Below the pieces are notes generated by a model. The model had not been told where the DNA came from. It saw nothing but the letters and a program-made list of their open reading frames with translations, and searched no databases. From Bacteroidales bacterium (GTDB lineage: Bacteria > Bacteroidota > Bacteroidia > Bacteroidales > UBA3663), in the NCBI GenBank assembly GCA_017449065.1, contig JAFSKF010000053.1:62001-126000 (forward strand): a DNA stretch of 64,000 nucleotides. Reading direction: 5' to 3'. A program made the translations under genes and the position numbers. Shown here piece by piece: positions 52,451-61,113 of the stretch (position 1 is its first letter; each line of letters opens with the position of its first letter).

Positions 52451-53164
52451 TTATTCTTTGCTCTCGTCAACGTTGCCGCCCCAATAAGTGATGTCGGCCA
52501 GTTCGACGATGAAGAAAAGATTGGTATATGGATCAATTTTGCCTGATCCGGCTTGTCCGTAAGCCAGATACCAGGGAATGTGAATCAGCCATCGGTCTCC
52601 GATGTGCATTTTCTGCAGACAGTCGCCCCAGCCCTTAATCACCGAGCCCGGTGTGAAGTTGCTGTAATATTGCACCTGATAGGATTCGAGGCTGTCCGCC
52701 TTGGTGGCATATTCGGGGTCGGTAGCAATATAACCGATACCGAAAATCTTGTTCATGATATCAGCGTTGTTGCGCTGGCTCTGGCTGTAGAGAATATCAT
52801 ACTGTTCGAAGCGTGCCCAAACGCTGTCTGGATTGAAAAGGGTGTAATGAACCTTGAGAGAACTGTTGTAAAAAGGGGTGTACCATTTGTGAATGGCACG
52901 CAGACTGTCTTCGTTAGCCTTTTTCAGCGAGCGATAGACCGAACAATAGGCGTATGGTTCGGTGAGCGATGGCACGCTGTCGGTAAAGTAGGCCTCTGAC
53001 CCTAAGTCCCGGATGTCGGACAACAGAGAACGGGTCAACTCGATATTCTGGTCGCGCCAATCGTAATATTTGGTGTAATCGACGTCATCGTCATCATTGC
53101 AGGCAACGAAGCTGAAAAGCCCCGCTGCCAGCAAGATAAAGATATAGTGCAGTTTGTTAGTCAT
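52451..53164 (-). CDS. FKBP-like peptidyl-prolyl isomerase lipoprotein
   Basis: 237 residues. Lipobox Cys22 (FSFVACNDDDD) with an Asp run typical of surface lipoproteins. A poorly conserved helical N-terminal part leads to a C-terminal FKBP-like domain with VIKGWGDCLQKMHIGDRWLI, then IPWYLAYG and NLFFIVELADI. Some active-site aromatic residues are not obvious, so activity is uncertain. It overlaps the glyS stop by 8 bases and is probably translated from the same mRNA. Confidence 0.8.
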   Translation of the reverse strand: MTNKLHYIFILLAAGLFSFVACNDDDDVDYTKYYDWRDQNIELTRSLLSDIRDLGSEAYFTDSVPSLTEPYAYCSVYRSLKKANEDSLRAIHKWYTPFYNSSLKVHYTLFNPDSVWARFEQYDILYSQSQRNNADIMNKIFGIGYIATDPEYATKADSLESYQVQYYSNFTPGSVIKGWGDCLQKMHIGDRWLIHIPWYLAYGQAGSGKIDPYTNLFFIVELADITYWGGNVDESKE

Positions 53165-54719
53165 TCTCGATTTTACGCAGAAGTGAAGAGATATTTACGC
53201 TATCACCGATAATCTTGTGCAGATCGTCGATGGCGACGCGTTCCTGTTCCATACTGTCGCGGAAACGGAGTGTAACGGTATTGTCTTCGAGGGTCTGACC
53301 ATCGACGGTGATGCAGTAAGGAGTACCGATAGCATCCTGACGGCGGTAACGCTTACCGATGGAATCCTTCACCTCAATCTGGCAGGTGTAGTCGTAGCGC
53401 AGCAACTTCAGGATTTCCTCTGCTTTCTCAGGCAGACCGTCCTTGTTGACCAAAGGCAGGATGGCCACCTTGACTGGAGCCAAAGCCGGAGGCAATGCCA
53501 ATACGACACGGGTGTCGCCCTTCTCGTTCACGACCTCCTCCTTGTAGGAAGCAGCCATCACCGAGAGGAACATACGATCGACACCGATAGAGGTCTCGAT
53601 GACGTATGGGGTATAGCTCTCGTTCTGCTCCGGATCGAAGTACTCAATCTTCTTGCCGCTGTACTTAGCATGCTGGCTGAGGTCGAAGTTGGTGCGGGAA
53701 TGGATGCCTTCCACCTCCTTGAAACCGAATGGCATATTGAACTCGATATCGGTGGCAGCGTTGGCATAGTGAGCCAGCTTGTCGTGATCGTGGAAACGGT
53801 ACATATTGTCACCGAAGCCCAAAGCCAGATGCCAGGAAAGACGGGTCTTCTTCCACTTGGCAAACCAATCCAGTTCGGTGCCTGGCTTGATGAAGAACTG
53901 CATCTCCATCTGTTCGAACTCACGCATACGGAAAATGAACTGGCGAGCCACAATCTCGTTGCGGAAAGCTTTACCGATCTGAGCGATACCGAATGGCAAC
54001 TTCATGCGGCCGGTCTTCTGTACGTTCAGATAGTTGACGAAGATACCCTGAGCGGTTTCAGGACGCAGGTAAATCTTCATCGAGCTGTCAGCAGTAGAAC
54101 CCATCTCGGTAGAGAACATCAGGTTGAACTGGCGTACATCGGTCCAGTTCTTGGTGCCGCTGATAGGATCGACAATCTCCTCGTCGAGGATGATCTGCTT
54201 CATACCTTCCAGATCGATACCGCCGGGCGCGTTCATCACCTCTTGGTAGCGCTTGTGCAGGTTGTCGTATTTCTCCTGATTCTCGAGTACGCGGGCATTG
54301 GTGGCACGGAACTTCTCTTCGTCGAAGCTGTCGCCAAACTTCTTCTTGGCCTTCTCAACCTCCTTATTCATCTTCTCCTCGTACTTGGCAAGCTGCTCCT
54401 CGATGAGCACATCAGCACGGTAACGCTTCTTGCTGTCGCGATTGTCGATGAGCGGGTCGTTGAAAGCATCCACGTGACCGGAAGCCTTCCAGGTGGTCGG
54501 GTGCATAAAGATAGCGGCGTCGATACCCACGATATTCTCGTGCAGCTTGGTCATAGCCTCCCACCAATAGCGCTTGATATTGTTTTTCAGTTCAACACCG
54601 TTCTGACCATAGTCGTAAACAGCGCCAAGACCGTCGTAGATTTCGCTGGAAGGGAATACGAAACCATATTCCTTGCAATGAGATACGAGTTTCTTGAATA
54701 CTTCTTCTTGAGTTGCCAT
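53157..54719 (-). CDS. glyS: glycyl-tRNA synthetase (class II, alpha2 type)
   Basis: 520 residues, beginning MATQEEVFKKLVSHCKEYGF. Class II motifs: RPETAQGIFVNYLNV (motif-2 region), AFRNEIVARQFIFRMREFEQ, and ETSIGVDRMFLSVM for motif 3; an anticodon-binding domain lies at the C-terminus (APVKVAILPLVNKDGLPEKA). It charges tRNA-Gly. The insertion at about 85-160 is Lys/Glu-rich and helical. A TATCTTTG element lies 46 bases upstream. The large antisense frame is a shadow. Confidence 0.97.
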   Translation of the reverse strand: MATQEEVFKKLVSHCKEYGFVFPSSEIYDGLGAVYDYGQNGVELKNNIKRYWWEAMTKLHENIVGIDAAIFMHPTTWKASGHVDAFNDPLIDNRDSKKRYRADVLIEEQLAKYEEKMNKEVEKAKKKFGDSFDEEKFRATNARVLENQEKYDNLHKRYQEVMNAPGGIDLEGMKQIILDEEIVDPISGTKNWTDVRQFNLMFSTEMGSTADSSMKIYLRPETAQGIFVNYLNVQKTGRMKLPFGIAQIGKAFRNEIVARQFIFRMREFEQMEMQFFIKPGTELDWFAKWKKTRLSWHLALGFGDNMYRFHDHDKLAHYANAATDIEFNMPFGFKEVEGIHSRTNFDLSQHAKYSGKKIEYFDPEQNESYTPYVIETSIGVDRMFLSVMAASYKEEVVNEKGDTRVVLALPPALAPVKVAILPLVNKDGLPEKAEEILKLLRYDYTCQIEVKDSIGKRYRRQDAIGTPYCITVDGQTLEDNTVTLRFRDSMEQERVAIDDLHKIIGDSVNISSLLRKIEND

Positions 54720-54764
54720 AATATTGATTGTTTACAGAATTAAAATTCGAACAAAATTTGCGCG

Positions 54765-54772
54765 CAAAGATA
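54765..54772 (-). promoter_or_regulatory. -7 element of glyS
   Basis: TATCTTTG on the minus strand, about 46 bases before the ATG at 54719. Confidence 0.6.
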
Positions 54773-54860
54773 CTATAAATATTTTAAATGTAGAAATTTT
54801 CGGAAAAATATTTAGTATTTTTAAGCCTTACAATAGATAATTGCCATAACAGTTAGCCAA

Positions 54861-55799
54861 TTAGTTGTTCTTTCTCCGATTCGAAGCATCGAAGAGGGCT
54901 GCTTTCTCTTCAGCTGTCAGACCATCGTAACCGTTTTTGCTGATTTTGTCGAGGATGGCATCGATTTTCGCCTGTTGCTCGCGCTGGCGCTGGTTGTAGT
55001 CGTGGTCTTGCTGCCGGTCGTGATAAACCGGACGTTTGCCGCCACGTGTGGCTTGCATACGAGGCTTAGGCTTGAACAAGTCGGCCACCCAGTCGCAAAA
55101 AAGATTGAACTGCCGGGTCAGGTCGATGCCGCGTCGTTCCAGATAGCCATAGGTCACACCGAACAGCATGCCGCCCAGGTGGCAGACGATGCCACCGATG
55201 TTCTCGCCTCCCGCCAGATTCATCAGATTGATGCCCAAGGCTGCCAAGGCAAACCATTTCATCTTGACAGGCACCACCCGGATGAAGAAGTTCAGGTAAA
55301 TGGCTTCGTTGGGCTGACGCATGGCAACCGCTGCCACCAGGGCAAAGATGGCGCCCGAAGCGCCTACAACCGCTACATTCAGGTTAGCGGCAGCGTAGGT
55401 GACGGCGTGCAGATAGGGGAAGAGGTTGAAGCAGAGCAGATAGAAAATACCGGCAAAAAGTCCGCCCATCAGGTAGGTGCCTAACAACTGGCGTCCGGTG
55501 TGATAGCGCAAAAAGAACTGTCCGAACCACCACAGCCAAAGCATATTGAAAATCAGGTGAAATACATTTTCTCCCAGATTAGCATGTACGAAAAAATATG
55601 TGAAAAGAGTCCAGGGAGTATAAAGGAACTCATTCAGGTTGGCATGCAGACCTAACCAATCCTCCCACTGGCAATCGTAGCCTGTGAACAGAAAAGCGAA
55701 GAGTCGCAGCAACTGTGTGACCGCCCAAACAGTCACATTGATAACAATCAGCTTGCCGGGCAAGTTGAGCGACTTGTACTTGGCAATATATTCGTTCAT
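54861..55799 (-). CDS. rhomboid family intramembrane serine protease (second of tandem pair)
   Basis: 312 residues with about six membrane helices. Catalytic Ser149 in GASGAIFALVAAVAM and catalytic His208 in IVCHLGGMLFG are both present. A long cytoplasmic tail (about 235-312) is basic and carries DRQQDHDYNQRQREQQAKID, a likely coiled coil. It cleaves transmembrane substrates; none is evident here. It starts 7 bases after the other rhomboid gene. Confidence 0.9.
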   Translation of the reverse strand: MNEYIAKYKSLNLPGKLIVINVTVWAVTQLLRLFAFLFTGYDCQWEDWLGLHANLNEFLYTPWTLFTYFFVHANLGENVFHLIFNMLWLWWFGQFFLRYHTGRQLLGTYLMGGLFAGIFYLLCFNLFPYLHAVTYAAANLNVAVVGASGAIFALVAAVAMRQPNEAIYLNFFIRVVPVKMKWFALAALGINLMNLAGGENIGGIVCHLGGMLFGVTYGYLERRGIDLTRQFNLFCDWVADLFKPKPRMQATRGGKRPVYHDRQQDHDYNQRQREQQAKIDAILDKISKNGYDGLTAEEKAALFDASNRRKNN

Positions 55800-55806
55800 C
55801 GGAAAA

Positions 55807-56529
55807 TCAGAATTCGAAATTACGGTTCTTTCGCCAGAACATAATCAGGATGAAACCGAACAGCATGCCGCCTAAGTGTGCGAAATGAGCGACACCTGTC
55901 TGATAGCCCCAAACTCCCGCAAAGAACTCGAACAGGCCATACAGAATCACCAGCCATTTGGCTTTCATCGGAACTGGTGGGATGAGCAGGAAGATCCGGG
56001 CATCGGGGAACATCATACCGAAAGCCAGAAGAATACCGAATACGGAACCGGAGGCACCGACAGTAACCAGTTGGTTGACGCTGAAATGCCCGCCGCCGGA
56101 AATCGCAATTCCCTCCGTAATCAGATCGTGATAGGTGAACGTGCTGCCAGAGTTTTGAGCCAGCACCTCATCGACCAGCGCTCCCATATCGTAACGCCAA
56201 GCCAGTTGCTGAATCAGTGCGGCTCCTATGCCTGTGAACAAGTAGAAGATGATAAAGCGCTTTTCGCCCCAGACCATTTCCAAGAGACGTCCGAACATAT
56301 AGAGCGTGAACATATTGTTGAAGAGGTGCGAGAAGTTGCCGTGCATGAACATGTAGGTGACCGACTGCCACCAATGGAACTCGTTGGAAGCATAATAGTG
56401 CAAACCGAGGAGGTTGGTGAGGTCAATGCCTCGATTCTTGAGAACGGATGTCGCCAGCAGCATCAAAGCATTGATGATGATGAGGTGCAAAGTGATATTT
56501 GTAACCGAACGGCCAGAAAAATTACTCAT
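55807..56529 (-). CDS. rhomboid family intramembrane serine protease (first of tandem pair)
   Basis: 240 residues from ATG at 56529. Catalytic Ser160 in VTVGASGSVFGILLAFG and His218 in HFAHLGGMLFG; the HGNFSHLFNNMFTLYMFG helix (about 63-80) is the conserved His/Asn oxyanion region. Compared with its neighbour it lacks the cytoplasmic tail and has an extra loop at about 113-150. Promoter TATTTTTG lies just upstream. Confidence 0.92.
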   Translation of the reverse strand: MSNFSGRSVTNITLHLIIINALMLLATSVLKNRGIDLTNLLGLHYYASNEFHWWQSVTYMFMHGNFSHLFNNMFTLYMFGRLLEMVWGEKRFIIFYLFTGIGAALIQQLAWRYDMGALVDEVLAQNSGSTFTYHDLITEGIAISGGGHFSVNQLVTVGASGSVFGILLAFGMMFPDARIFLLIPPVPMKAKWLVILYGLFEFFAGVWGYQTGVAHFAHLGGMLFGFILIMFWRKNRNFEF

Positions 56530-56550
56530 AGTTTTTTGAATTTCGAAGCG

Positions 56551-56582
56551 CAAAAATAGATTATTTTTTTGAAAAAGAGCAA
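56551..56582 (-). promoter_or_regulatory. promoter of the rhomboid pair
   Basis: On the minus strand TTG (56580-56582), a 21-base spacer and TATTTTTG (56551-56558). Divergent from the ftsX promoter 40 bases away. Confidence 0.6.
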
Positions 56583-56619
56583 TAAATGCCTTGATTTTTT
56601 AATTTTTATTGCAAAAAAG

Positions 56620-56650
56620 TTGCATTTCGCTCTTTTTATTTGTAAATTTG
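56620..56650 (+). promoter_or_regulatory. promoter of the ftsX-to-lpxK run
   Basis: TTG (56620-56622), a 20-base spacer and TAAATTTG (56643-56650). The leader to the ATG at 56725 is about 68 bases. Confidence 0.65.
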
Positions 56651-56724
56651 CACCGTTTTTGGATAGTTTTGTCTCTTTCAGAGGCATGTTTTTCCTGTCA
56701 GAAAACAGAAACGAAAAATTGGCT

Positions 56725-57627
56725 ATGTCAGCAAATAAATTCAAACCAAAGAAAAAGAAATTATTTGGAGCGCGGTTTACTTCGACGCTGTCGGTTGCCC
56801 TGGTGCTTTTTGTGCTGGGTACCGGTGCTTTGGGCGGATTGGCTGTTGCCGGCCTGGCCAATGTGATGCGAGAGCAGTTCACCATCACCATCACGCTGAG
56901 CGAAGCTGCGGACAACCAGTATGCCCAACAACTGGTGAAAAAACTGGAAGCGGCACCCTACACTTCGCGTGCCGCCTTCATCAGCGCTGACAGTGCTTTG
57001 CAGATAGTGACCCGCGAACTGGGGGAAAGTCCGGAAGAGTTCCTGGGCTATAATCCCTTACAGGCAAGTATCGAGTTCCAGTTGAAATCATCGTACGCAC
57101 AAACGGATAGCATCGAACCCATCTTGGATACCATCACCAAGGAGGCGGGGAATAAGATCGATTCCATCGACTACAATGATGAACTGCTTTCAGCGGTCAA
57201 TGCCAACATTCACCGAATGGCCATCTTCCTGCTGATTATTGCGGCTGTCCTGATTCTGATCAGTATGACCTTGGTGGGCAACACCGTCAGGCTGGCCTTG
57301 CACGCAGATCGCTTCCTGATCGGAACTATGAGACTGGTGGGCGCTACCAACTGGTTTATTCGCAAACCGTTTGTGTTGAGTCAGGCCTGGCACGGGCTTA
57401 TGGCAGCATTGGTGGCGATGCTGGCCATAGCGGTGCTGCTTTATTTCGGCCTCGACAGTACGGGCAGTTCCGCGCAGGCTTTGGCTCAGCTGATATTGCA
57501 ACCATTGCATGTGGCATGTGTGGCAGCCGGCATGATTGTGGTGGGTATGCTGATACCGGCCATAGCCGCCTGGCGGGCAGCCAATCGCTATCTGTATTGT
57601 ACCACAGACGAACTGTATTTGATGTAA
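56725..57627 (+). CDS. ftsX: cell division protein FtsX
   Basis: 300 residues from ATG at 56725; an open extension upstream crosses the promoter. A Lys-rich cytoplasmic start (KFKPKKKKLFG), one membrane helix, an extracytoplasmic domain (about 48-165) and three C-terminal helices with the FtsX/MacB permease pattern (LVGNTVRLALHADRFLIGTM, then RLVGATNWFIRKPF). With FtsE it activates peptidoglycan hydrolases at the septum. First gene of the run to lpxK. Confidence 0.92.
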   Translation: MSANKFKPKKKKLFGARFTSTLSVALVLFVLGTGALGGLAVAGLANVMREQFTITITLSEAADNQYAQQLVKKLEAAPYTSRAAFISADSALQIVTRELGESPEEFLGYNPLQASIEFQLKSSYAQTDSIEPILDTITKEAGNKIDSIDYNDELLSAVNANIHRMAIFLLIIAAVLILISMTLVGNTVRLALHADRFLIGTMRLVGATNWFIRKPFVLSQAWHGLMAALVAMLAIAVLLYFGLDSTGSSAQALAQLILQPLHVACVAAGMIVVGMLIPAIAAWRAANRYLYCTTDELYLM

Positions 57628-57640
57628 TTTAGTAATCGAT

Positions 57641-57901
57641 ATGAGACTTTGTTTAGGTAAATTGAATTTTATCATTATGGCTGTTGCAGCCCTGATGATT
57701 TTGGTGGGATTCATTCTGATGAGTGGTGAACCGAGTACACCGGAGCATTTCAATCCGGATGTGTTCAGCGATACACGTGTGGTGTATGCTCCGAATCTCT
57801 GCTTCTTTGGCTATCTGCTCATGATTGTGGGTATTTGTGTGAAAAGTCCCCGGAAGAAAGAAACGAGTGTGGTTGCAGAATCAATAACAGGAAATAACTA
57901 A
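57641..57901 (+). CDS. DUF3098 family two-helix membrane protein
   Basis: 86 residues with two helices (FIIMAVAALMILVGFILMSG and LCFFGYLLMIVGICV) joined by a loop with FNPDVFSDTRVVYAPN. This is the DUF3098 pattern, found between ftsX and uppP in Bacteroidetes. Function unknown, possibly division or envelope linked. Confidence 0.85.
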   Translation: MRLCLGKLNFIIMAVAALMILVGFILMSGEPSTPEHFNPDVFSDTRVVYAPNLCFFGYLLMIVGICVKSPRKKETSVVAESITGNN

Positions 57902-57910
57902 TAGCCGGAG

Positions 57911-58738
57911 ATGGAATATACAGAATATTTGTATGCCCTGATATTAGGCGTTGTGCAGGGGTTGACGGAATATCTGCCGGTGAGCAGCAGCGGTCACCTC
58001 GAACTCGGTCAGCGTATTTTGGGCGTTCATTCGGAAGATAGCCTTCTGTTCGATATTACAGTGCATGTGGCTACCGTATTCTCGACACTGGTGGTGCTCC
58101 GTAAAGAGGTGATCTGGATTTTCGAGGGATTGTTTTCGCCTTTGAAACCCCGGAATCCGCAGCAGGATGGTTTTCTGGCCCGTTTGTCGGATTCGCAGCA
58201 ATATGCCTTGAAGATCGTCATTTCGATGATTCCGATCGGAATTGTGGGACTTCTGTTCAAAGATTGGGTAGAGGCCGCCTTTACAAGTCTTTACGTGGTG
58301 CCTGCCTGTCTGCTTGTCACCGCGGGATTGTTGGCACTGACGCACTATTTCCGTCCACGAGAGAAAGAGACCATATCGCTGAAGGATGCCTTCATTATCG
58401 GTCTGGCTCAGGCGGTTGCCGTATTGCCGGGCTTGTCCCGTTCCGGTTCGACCATCGCCACCGGCATGCTGTTGGGCGTGAAGAAGGAATCTCTGGCGCA
58501 ATTCTCGTTCCTGATGGTGATTCCTCCTATTTTGGGCGAAGCACTGCTGGAAGGTATCAAGCTGGCCAAGAACCCGGAAGATTTCCATTGGGAGGTGCTT
58601 GCCATCGGTTTTGTCGCCGCCTTTGTGAGCGGTTGCCTGGCCTGTAAGCTGATGATTGCACTGGTCAAGAAGTGCCAGCTCATCTGGTTCGCCGTATATT
58701 GCTTCATTGTCGCTATTCTTGCCTTCATCCTGCTTTGA
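57911..58738 (+). CDS. uppP: undecaprenyl-diphosphatase UppP (BacA)
   Basis: 275 residues, multi-spanning. Conserved [16 protein letters not shown] near residue 18 (Glu20 and the Ser cluster) and the second motif [19 protein letters not shown]. It dephosphorylates undecaprenyl pyrophosphate, recycling the lipid carrier for wall and polysaccharide synthesis. Its TGA overlaps the truB ATG by one base. Confidence 0.96.
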   Translation: MEYTEYLYALILGVVQGLTEYLPVSSSGHLELGQRILGVHSEDSLLFDITVHVATVFSTLVVLRKEVIWIFEGLFSPLKPRNPQQDGFLARLSDSQQYALKIVISMIPIGIVGLLFKDWVEAAFTSLYVVPACLLVTAGLLALTHYFRPREKETISLKDAFIIGLAQAVAVLPGLSRSGSTIATGMLLGVKKESLAQFSFLMVIPPILGEALLEGIKLAKNPEDFHWEVLAIGFVAAFVSGCLACKLMIALVKKCQLIWFAVYCFIVAILAFILL

Positions 58739-59484
58739 TGAGAGAATACAACTTTGAAGCGGGTGAGGTGCTGGTTTTCGACAAACCCCTGCACTGGACC
58801 TCTTTCAATCTGGTGAAGATTGTGAGAAACAGCTTGTCGAGGCGCATGGGCATCAAGCGCCTGAAAGTGGGACATGCCGGTACGCTCGATCCTTTGGCCT
58901 CAGGCGTGATGATTGTCTGCACGGGTAGGGCCACCAAGAACATCGACCAGTTGCAGGCAGGCACCAAGGAGTATATCGCAACGATGCAATTGGGTGCTAC
59001 CACGCCATCGTTCGACCGGGAACATTCGGTGGATCATACCTATCCTGTGTGGCACATCGACAGGAAACTGGTGGAAGAGACATTACCCAAGTTTTTGGGT
59101 TCCATTATGCAGGTGCCACCAGTTTACAGTGCTTGCAAGGTGGAAGGACGGCGAGCCTTCGATTATGCCAGAAGCGGTGAAGAGGTAGAACTGAAAGCCA
59201 AAGAACTGGTGATTGATGCAATTGAACTGCTTTCGTTCACCGATCCGGAAGAAGCCGCCCAACAGGGCCGGAAGCCAGAACTCACTATTCGGGTGGTTTG
59301 TTCGAAAGGCACTTATATCCGGGCTTTGGCACGCGACATCGGTGAAGCCTTGGGGAGCGGAGCTTACCTGACAGCGTTGCGCAGAACACGTGTCGGACAA
59401 TACTCTTTAGAGGACTGCCATGTGGCGGTGTGCGATGTCGAACAATGGGCGGCACAAGTGCCAATTATAAGAGAAACAGAATAA
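58738..59484 (+). CDS. truB: tRNA pseudouridine-55 synthase
   Basis: 248 residues from ATG at 58738, which overlaps the uppP stop; an upstream ATG in the same frame lies inside uppP and is rejected. Catalytic Asp51 in KVGHAGTLDPLASGVM, with KPLHWTSFNLV and VCSKGTYIRALARDIGEALG also conserved. It converts U55 in the T loop of tRNAs. Confidence 0.96.
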   Translation: MREYNFEAGEVLVFDKPLHWTSFNLVKIVRNSLSRRMGIKRLKVGHAGTLDPLASGVMIVCTGRATKNIDQLQAGTKEYIATMQLGATTPSFDREHSVDHTYPVWHIDRKLVEETLPKFLGSIMQVPPVYSACKVEGRRAFDYARSGEEVELKAKELVIDAIELLSFTDPEEAAQQGRKPELTIRVVCSKGTYIRALARDIGEALGSGAYLTALRRTRVGQYSLEDCHVAVCDVEQWAAQVPIIRETE

Positions 59485-59514
59485 AATTTCAAACCATATA
59501 AGACAGATAAGAAG

Positions 59515-60603
59515 ATGAAACTTTCGCAATTCAAGTTCAAGTTGCCAGAAGAGCGCATTGCTTTGCAGCCATCCTATCATCGGGACGAGTGCAGAATGAT
59601 GGTTCTCCATCGCAAGAGCAAGAAAATCGAACATCGGTTGTTCAAGGATTTTATTGAGTACTTCGACGAGAAAGACCTGGTTTTGTTCAACGATACCAAA
59701 ATCTTCCCCGCCCGATTGTATGGCAATAAGGAGAAGACCGGTGCAAGGATTGAGGTCTTCTTATTGCGCGAACTGAATCCTGACATCCGCTTGTGGGATG
59801 TTTTGGTCGATCCGGCACGTAAAATACGTATCGGAAACAAACTCTATTTCGGGGATGATGAAAGCCTGGTGGCTGAAGTAATCGATAATACGACTTCCCG
59901 AGGACGCACGTTGAGGTTCTTGTACGACGGACCCCACGATGAATTTATCCAGATCCTGTATGGTTATGGCGAAACTCCGATTCCGCCTTCGCTGAAAGAA
60001 CTGCGTGATGTGATTGATGAGCCGGTGGATGATGACCACCCGTTTACCGACAGAGAGCGTTATCAGACCATTTTTGCCAAGGCAGAAGGTGGTGTGGTGG
60101 CTCCTGCCGCTGCCCTGCATTTCAGCCGCGAATTGCTGAAGCGCATGGAAATTAAGGGCGTGGATTTCGATTTTATTACCGTTCACAGCAACCACGGAAA
60201 CTATCGTGAAATCGACGTGGAAGATCTGTCGAAGCACAAGATGGACAGCGAGCAGATGTATATTTCGGAAGAAGTGGCCAATCGGGTGAATGAAGTGAAG
60301 GCCTCGGGCCATCATGTCTGTGCAGTCGATACTTCTGTGATGCGTGCCATCGAAAGCAGCGTTTCCACGATGGGTACCCTGAAGCCTTTTGACGGATGGA
60401 GCAACAAGTTCATCTTCCCGCCGTACGATTTCTCGATTGCAGACAGTATGGTGGCCAATTTCTATGCACCTCTCAGCACTCTACTGATGATGGTTTGTGC
60501 TTTTGGCGGATATGAATTGGTGATGGAAGGCTATAAGCAGGCGCTTAAAGAGGGGTATAAGTTCGGTTGCTACGGTGATGCCATGCTGATTCTTTCTGAC
60601 TGA
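59515..60603 (+). CDS. queA: S-adenosylmethionine:tRNA ribosyltransferase-isomerase
   Basis: 362 residues with the QueA hallmarks: [20 protein letters not shown] at the start, [18 protein letters not shown], and [20 protein letters not shown] with [15 protein letters not shown] near the end. It transfers the ribosyl group of SAM to preQ1-tRNA, making epoxyqueuosine. queF of the same pathway is at 4686. One-base overlap with folK. Confidence 0.97.
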   Translation: MKLSQFKFKLPEERIALQPSYHRDECRMMVLHRKSKKIEHRLFKDFIEYFDEKDLVLFNDTKIFPARLYGNKEKTGARIEVFLLRELNPDIRLWDVLVDPARKIRIGNKLYFGDDESLVAEVIDNTTSRGRTLRFLYDGPHDEFIQILYGYGETPIPPSLKELRDVIDEPVDDDHPFTDRERYQTIFAKAEGGVVAPAAALHFSRELLKRMEIKGVDFDFITVHSNHGNYREIDVEDLSKHKMDSEQMYISEEVANRVNEVKASGHHVCAVDTSVMRAIESSVSTMGTLKPFDGWSNKFIFPPYDFSIADSMVANFYAPLSTLLMMVCAFGGYELVMEGYKQALKEGYKFGCYGDAMLILSD

Positions 60604-61085
60604 TGGCATGGGTTTATCTGGGCTTGGGCAGTAATTTGGGCGATGGCGCAGAGAACATCGGTAAAGCCATCGAACTGCTGAACGGCCAAGCCGGAAGGGT
60701 GGAGACAGTTTCGTCTCTCATCGAAAGCAAACCATGGGGGTTTGCCAGTGAACACCGGTTTACGAATGCCGTTTGTGCCATCCACACTTCGTTAGATGTC
60801 TGGAGTCTGCTTGATGTGACGCAGGCCATCGAGCGGCAGATGGGCAGAACGCTCAAACACAAACCCGGAGAAAGTTACACCGATCGGATCATCGATATCG
60901 ATATCCTGATTTATGGTATCGATCCGCAGGATGCTCCCACTGAAGAAAGGGTTGGAAAAACGGGTTTACGGATGAAAACCGAGCGTCTGACGCTTCCGCA
61001 CCCGCTCATCTTCGAAAGGGAGTTTGTAGCGAAGCCGCTTCAGGAATGCTATGAAAGGCTGGTTGAAAAACTTCTTTCAAAATAA
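60603..61085 (+). CDS. folK: 2-amino-4-hydroxy-6-hydroxymethyldihydropteridine pyrophosphokinase
   Basis: 160 residues. LGLGSNLGDGAENI at the N-terminus, SKPWGF, and the ATP/Mg signature YTDRIIDIDILIYG followed by LTLPHPLIFEREFVAKPL. It phosphorylates the pterin before coupling with p-aminobenzoate in folate synthesis. The ATG overlaps the queA stop. Confidence 0.96.
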   Translation: MAWVYLGLGSNLGDGAENIGKAIELLNGQAGRVETVSSLIESKPWGFASEHRFTNAVCAIHTSLDVWSLLDVTQAIERQMGRTLKHKPGESYTDRIIDIDILIYGIDPQDAPTEERVGKTGLRMKTERLTLPHPLIFEREFVAKPLQECYERLVEKLLSK

Positions 61086-61113
61086 GATATTACGAAACAT
61101 TAATTATAAAACT

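Noticed and set aside
53217..54743. 508-codon open frame antisense to glyS
   Set aside because: Shadow of glycyl-tRNA synthetase; the translation has no recognisable domain.
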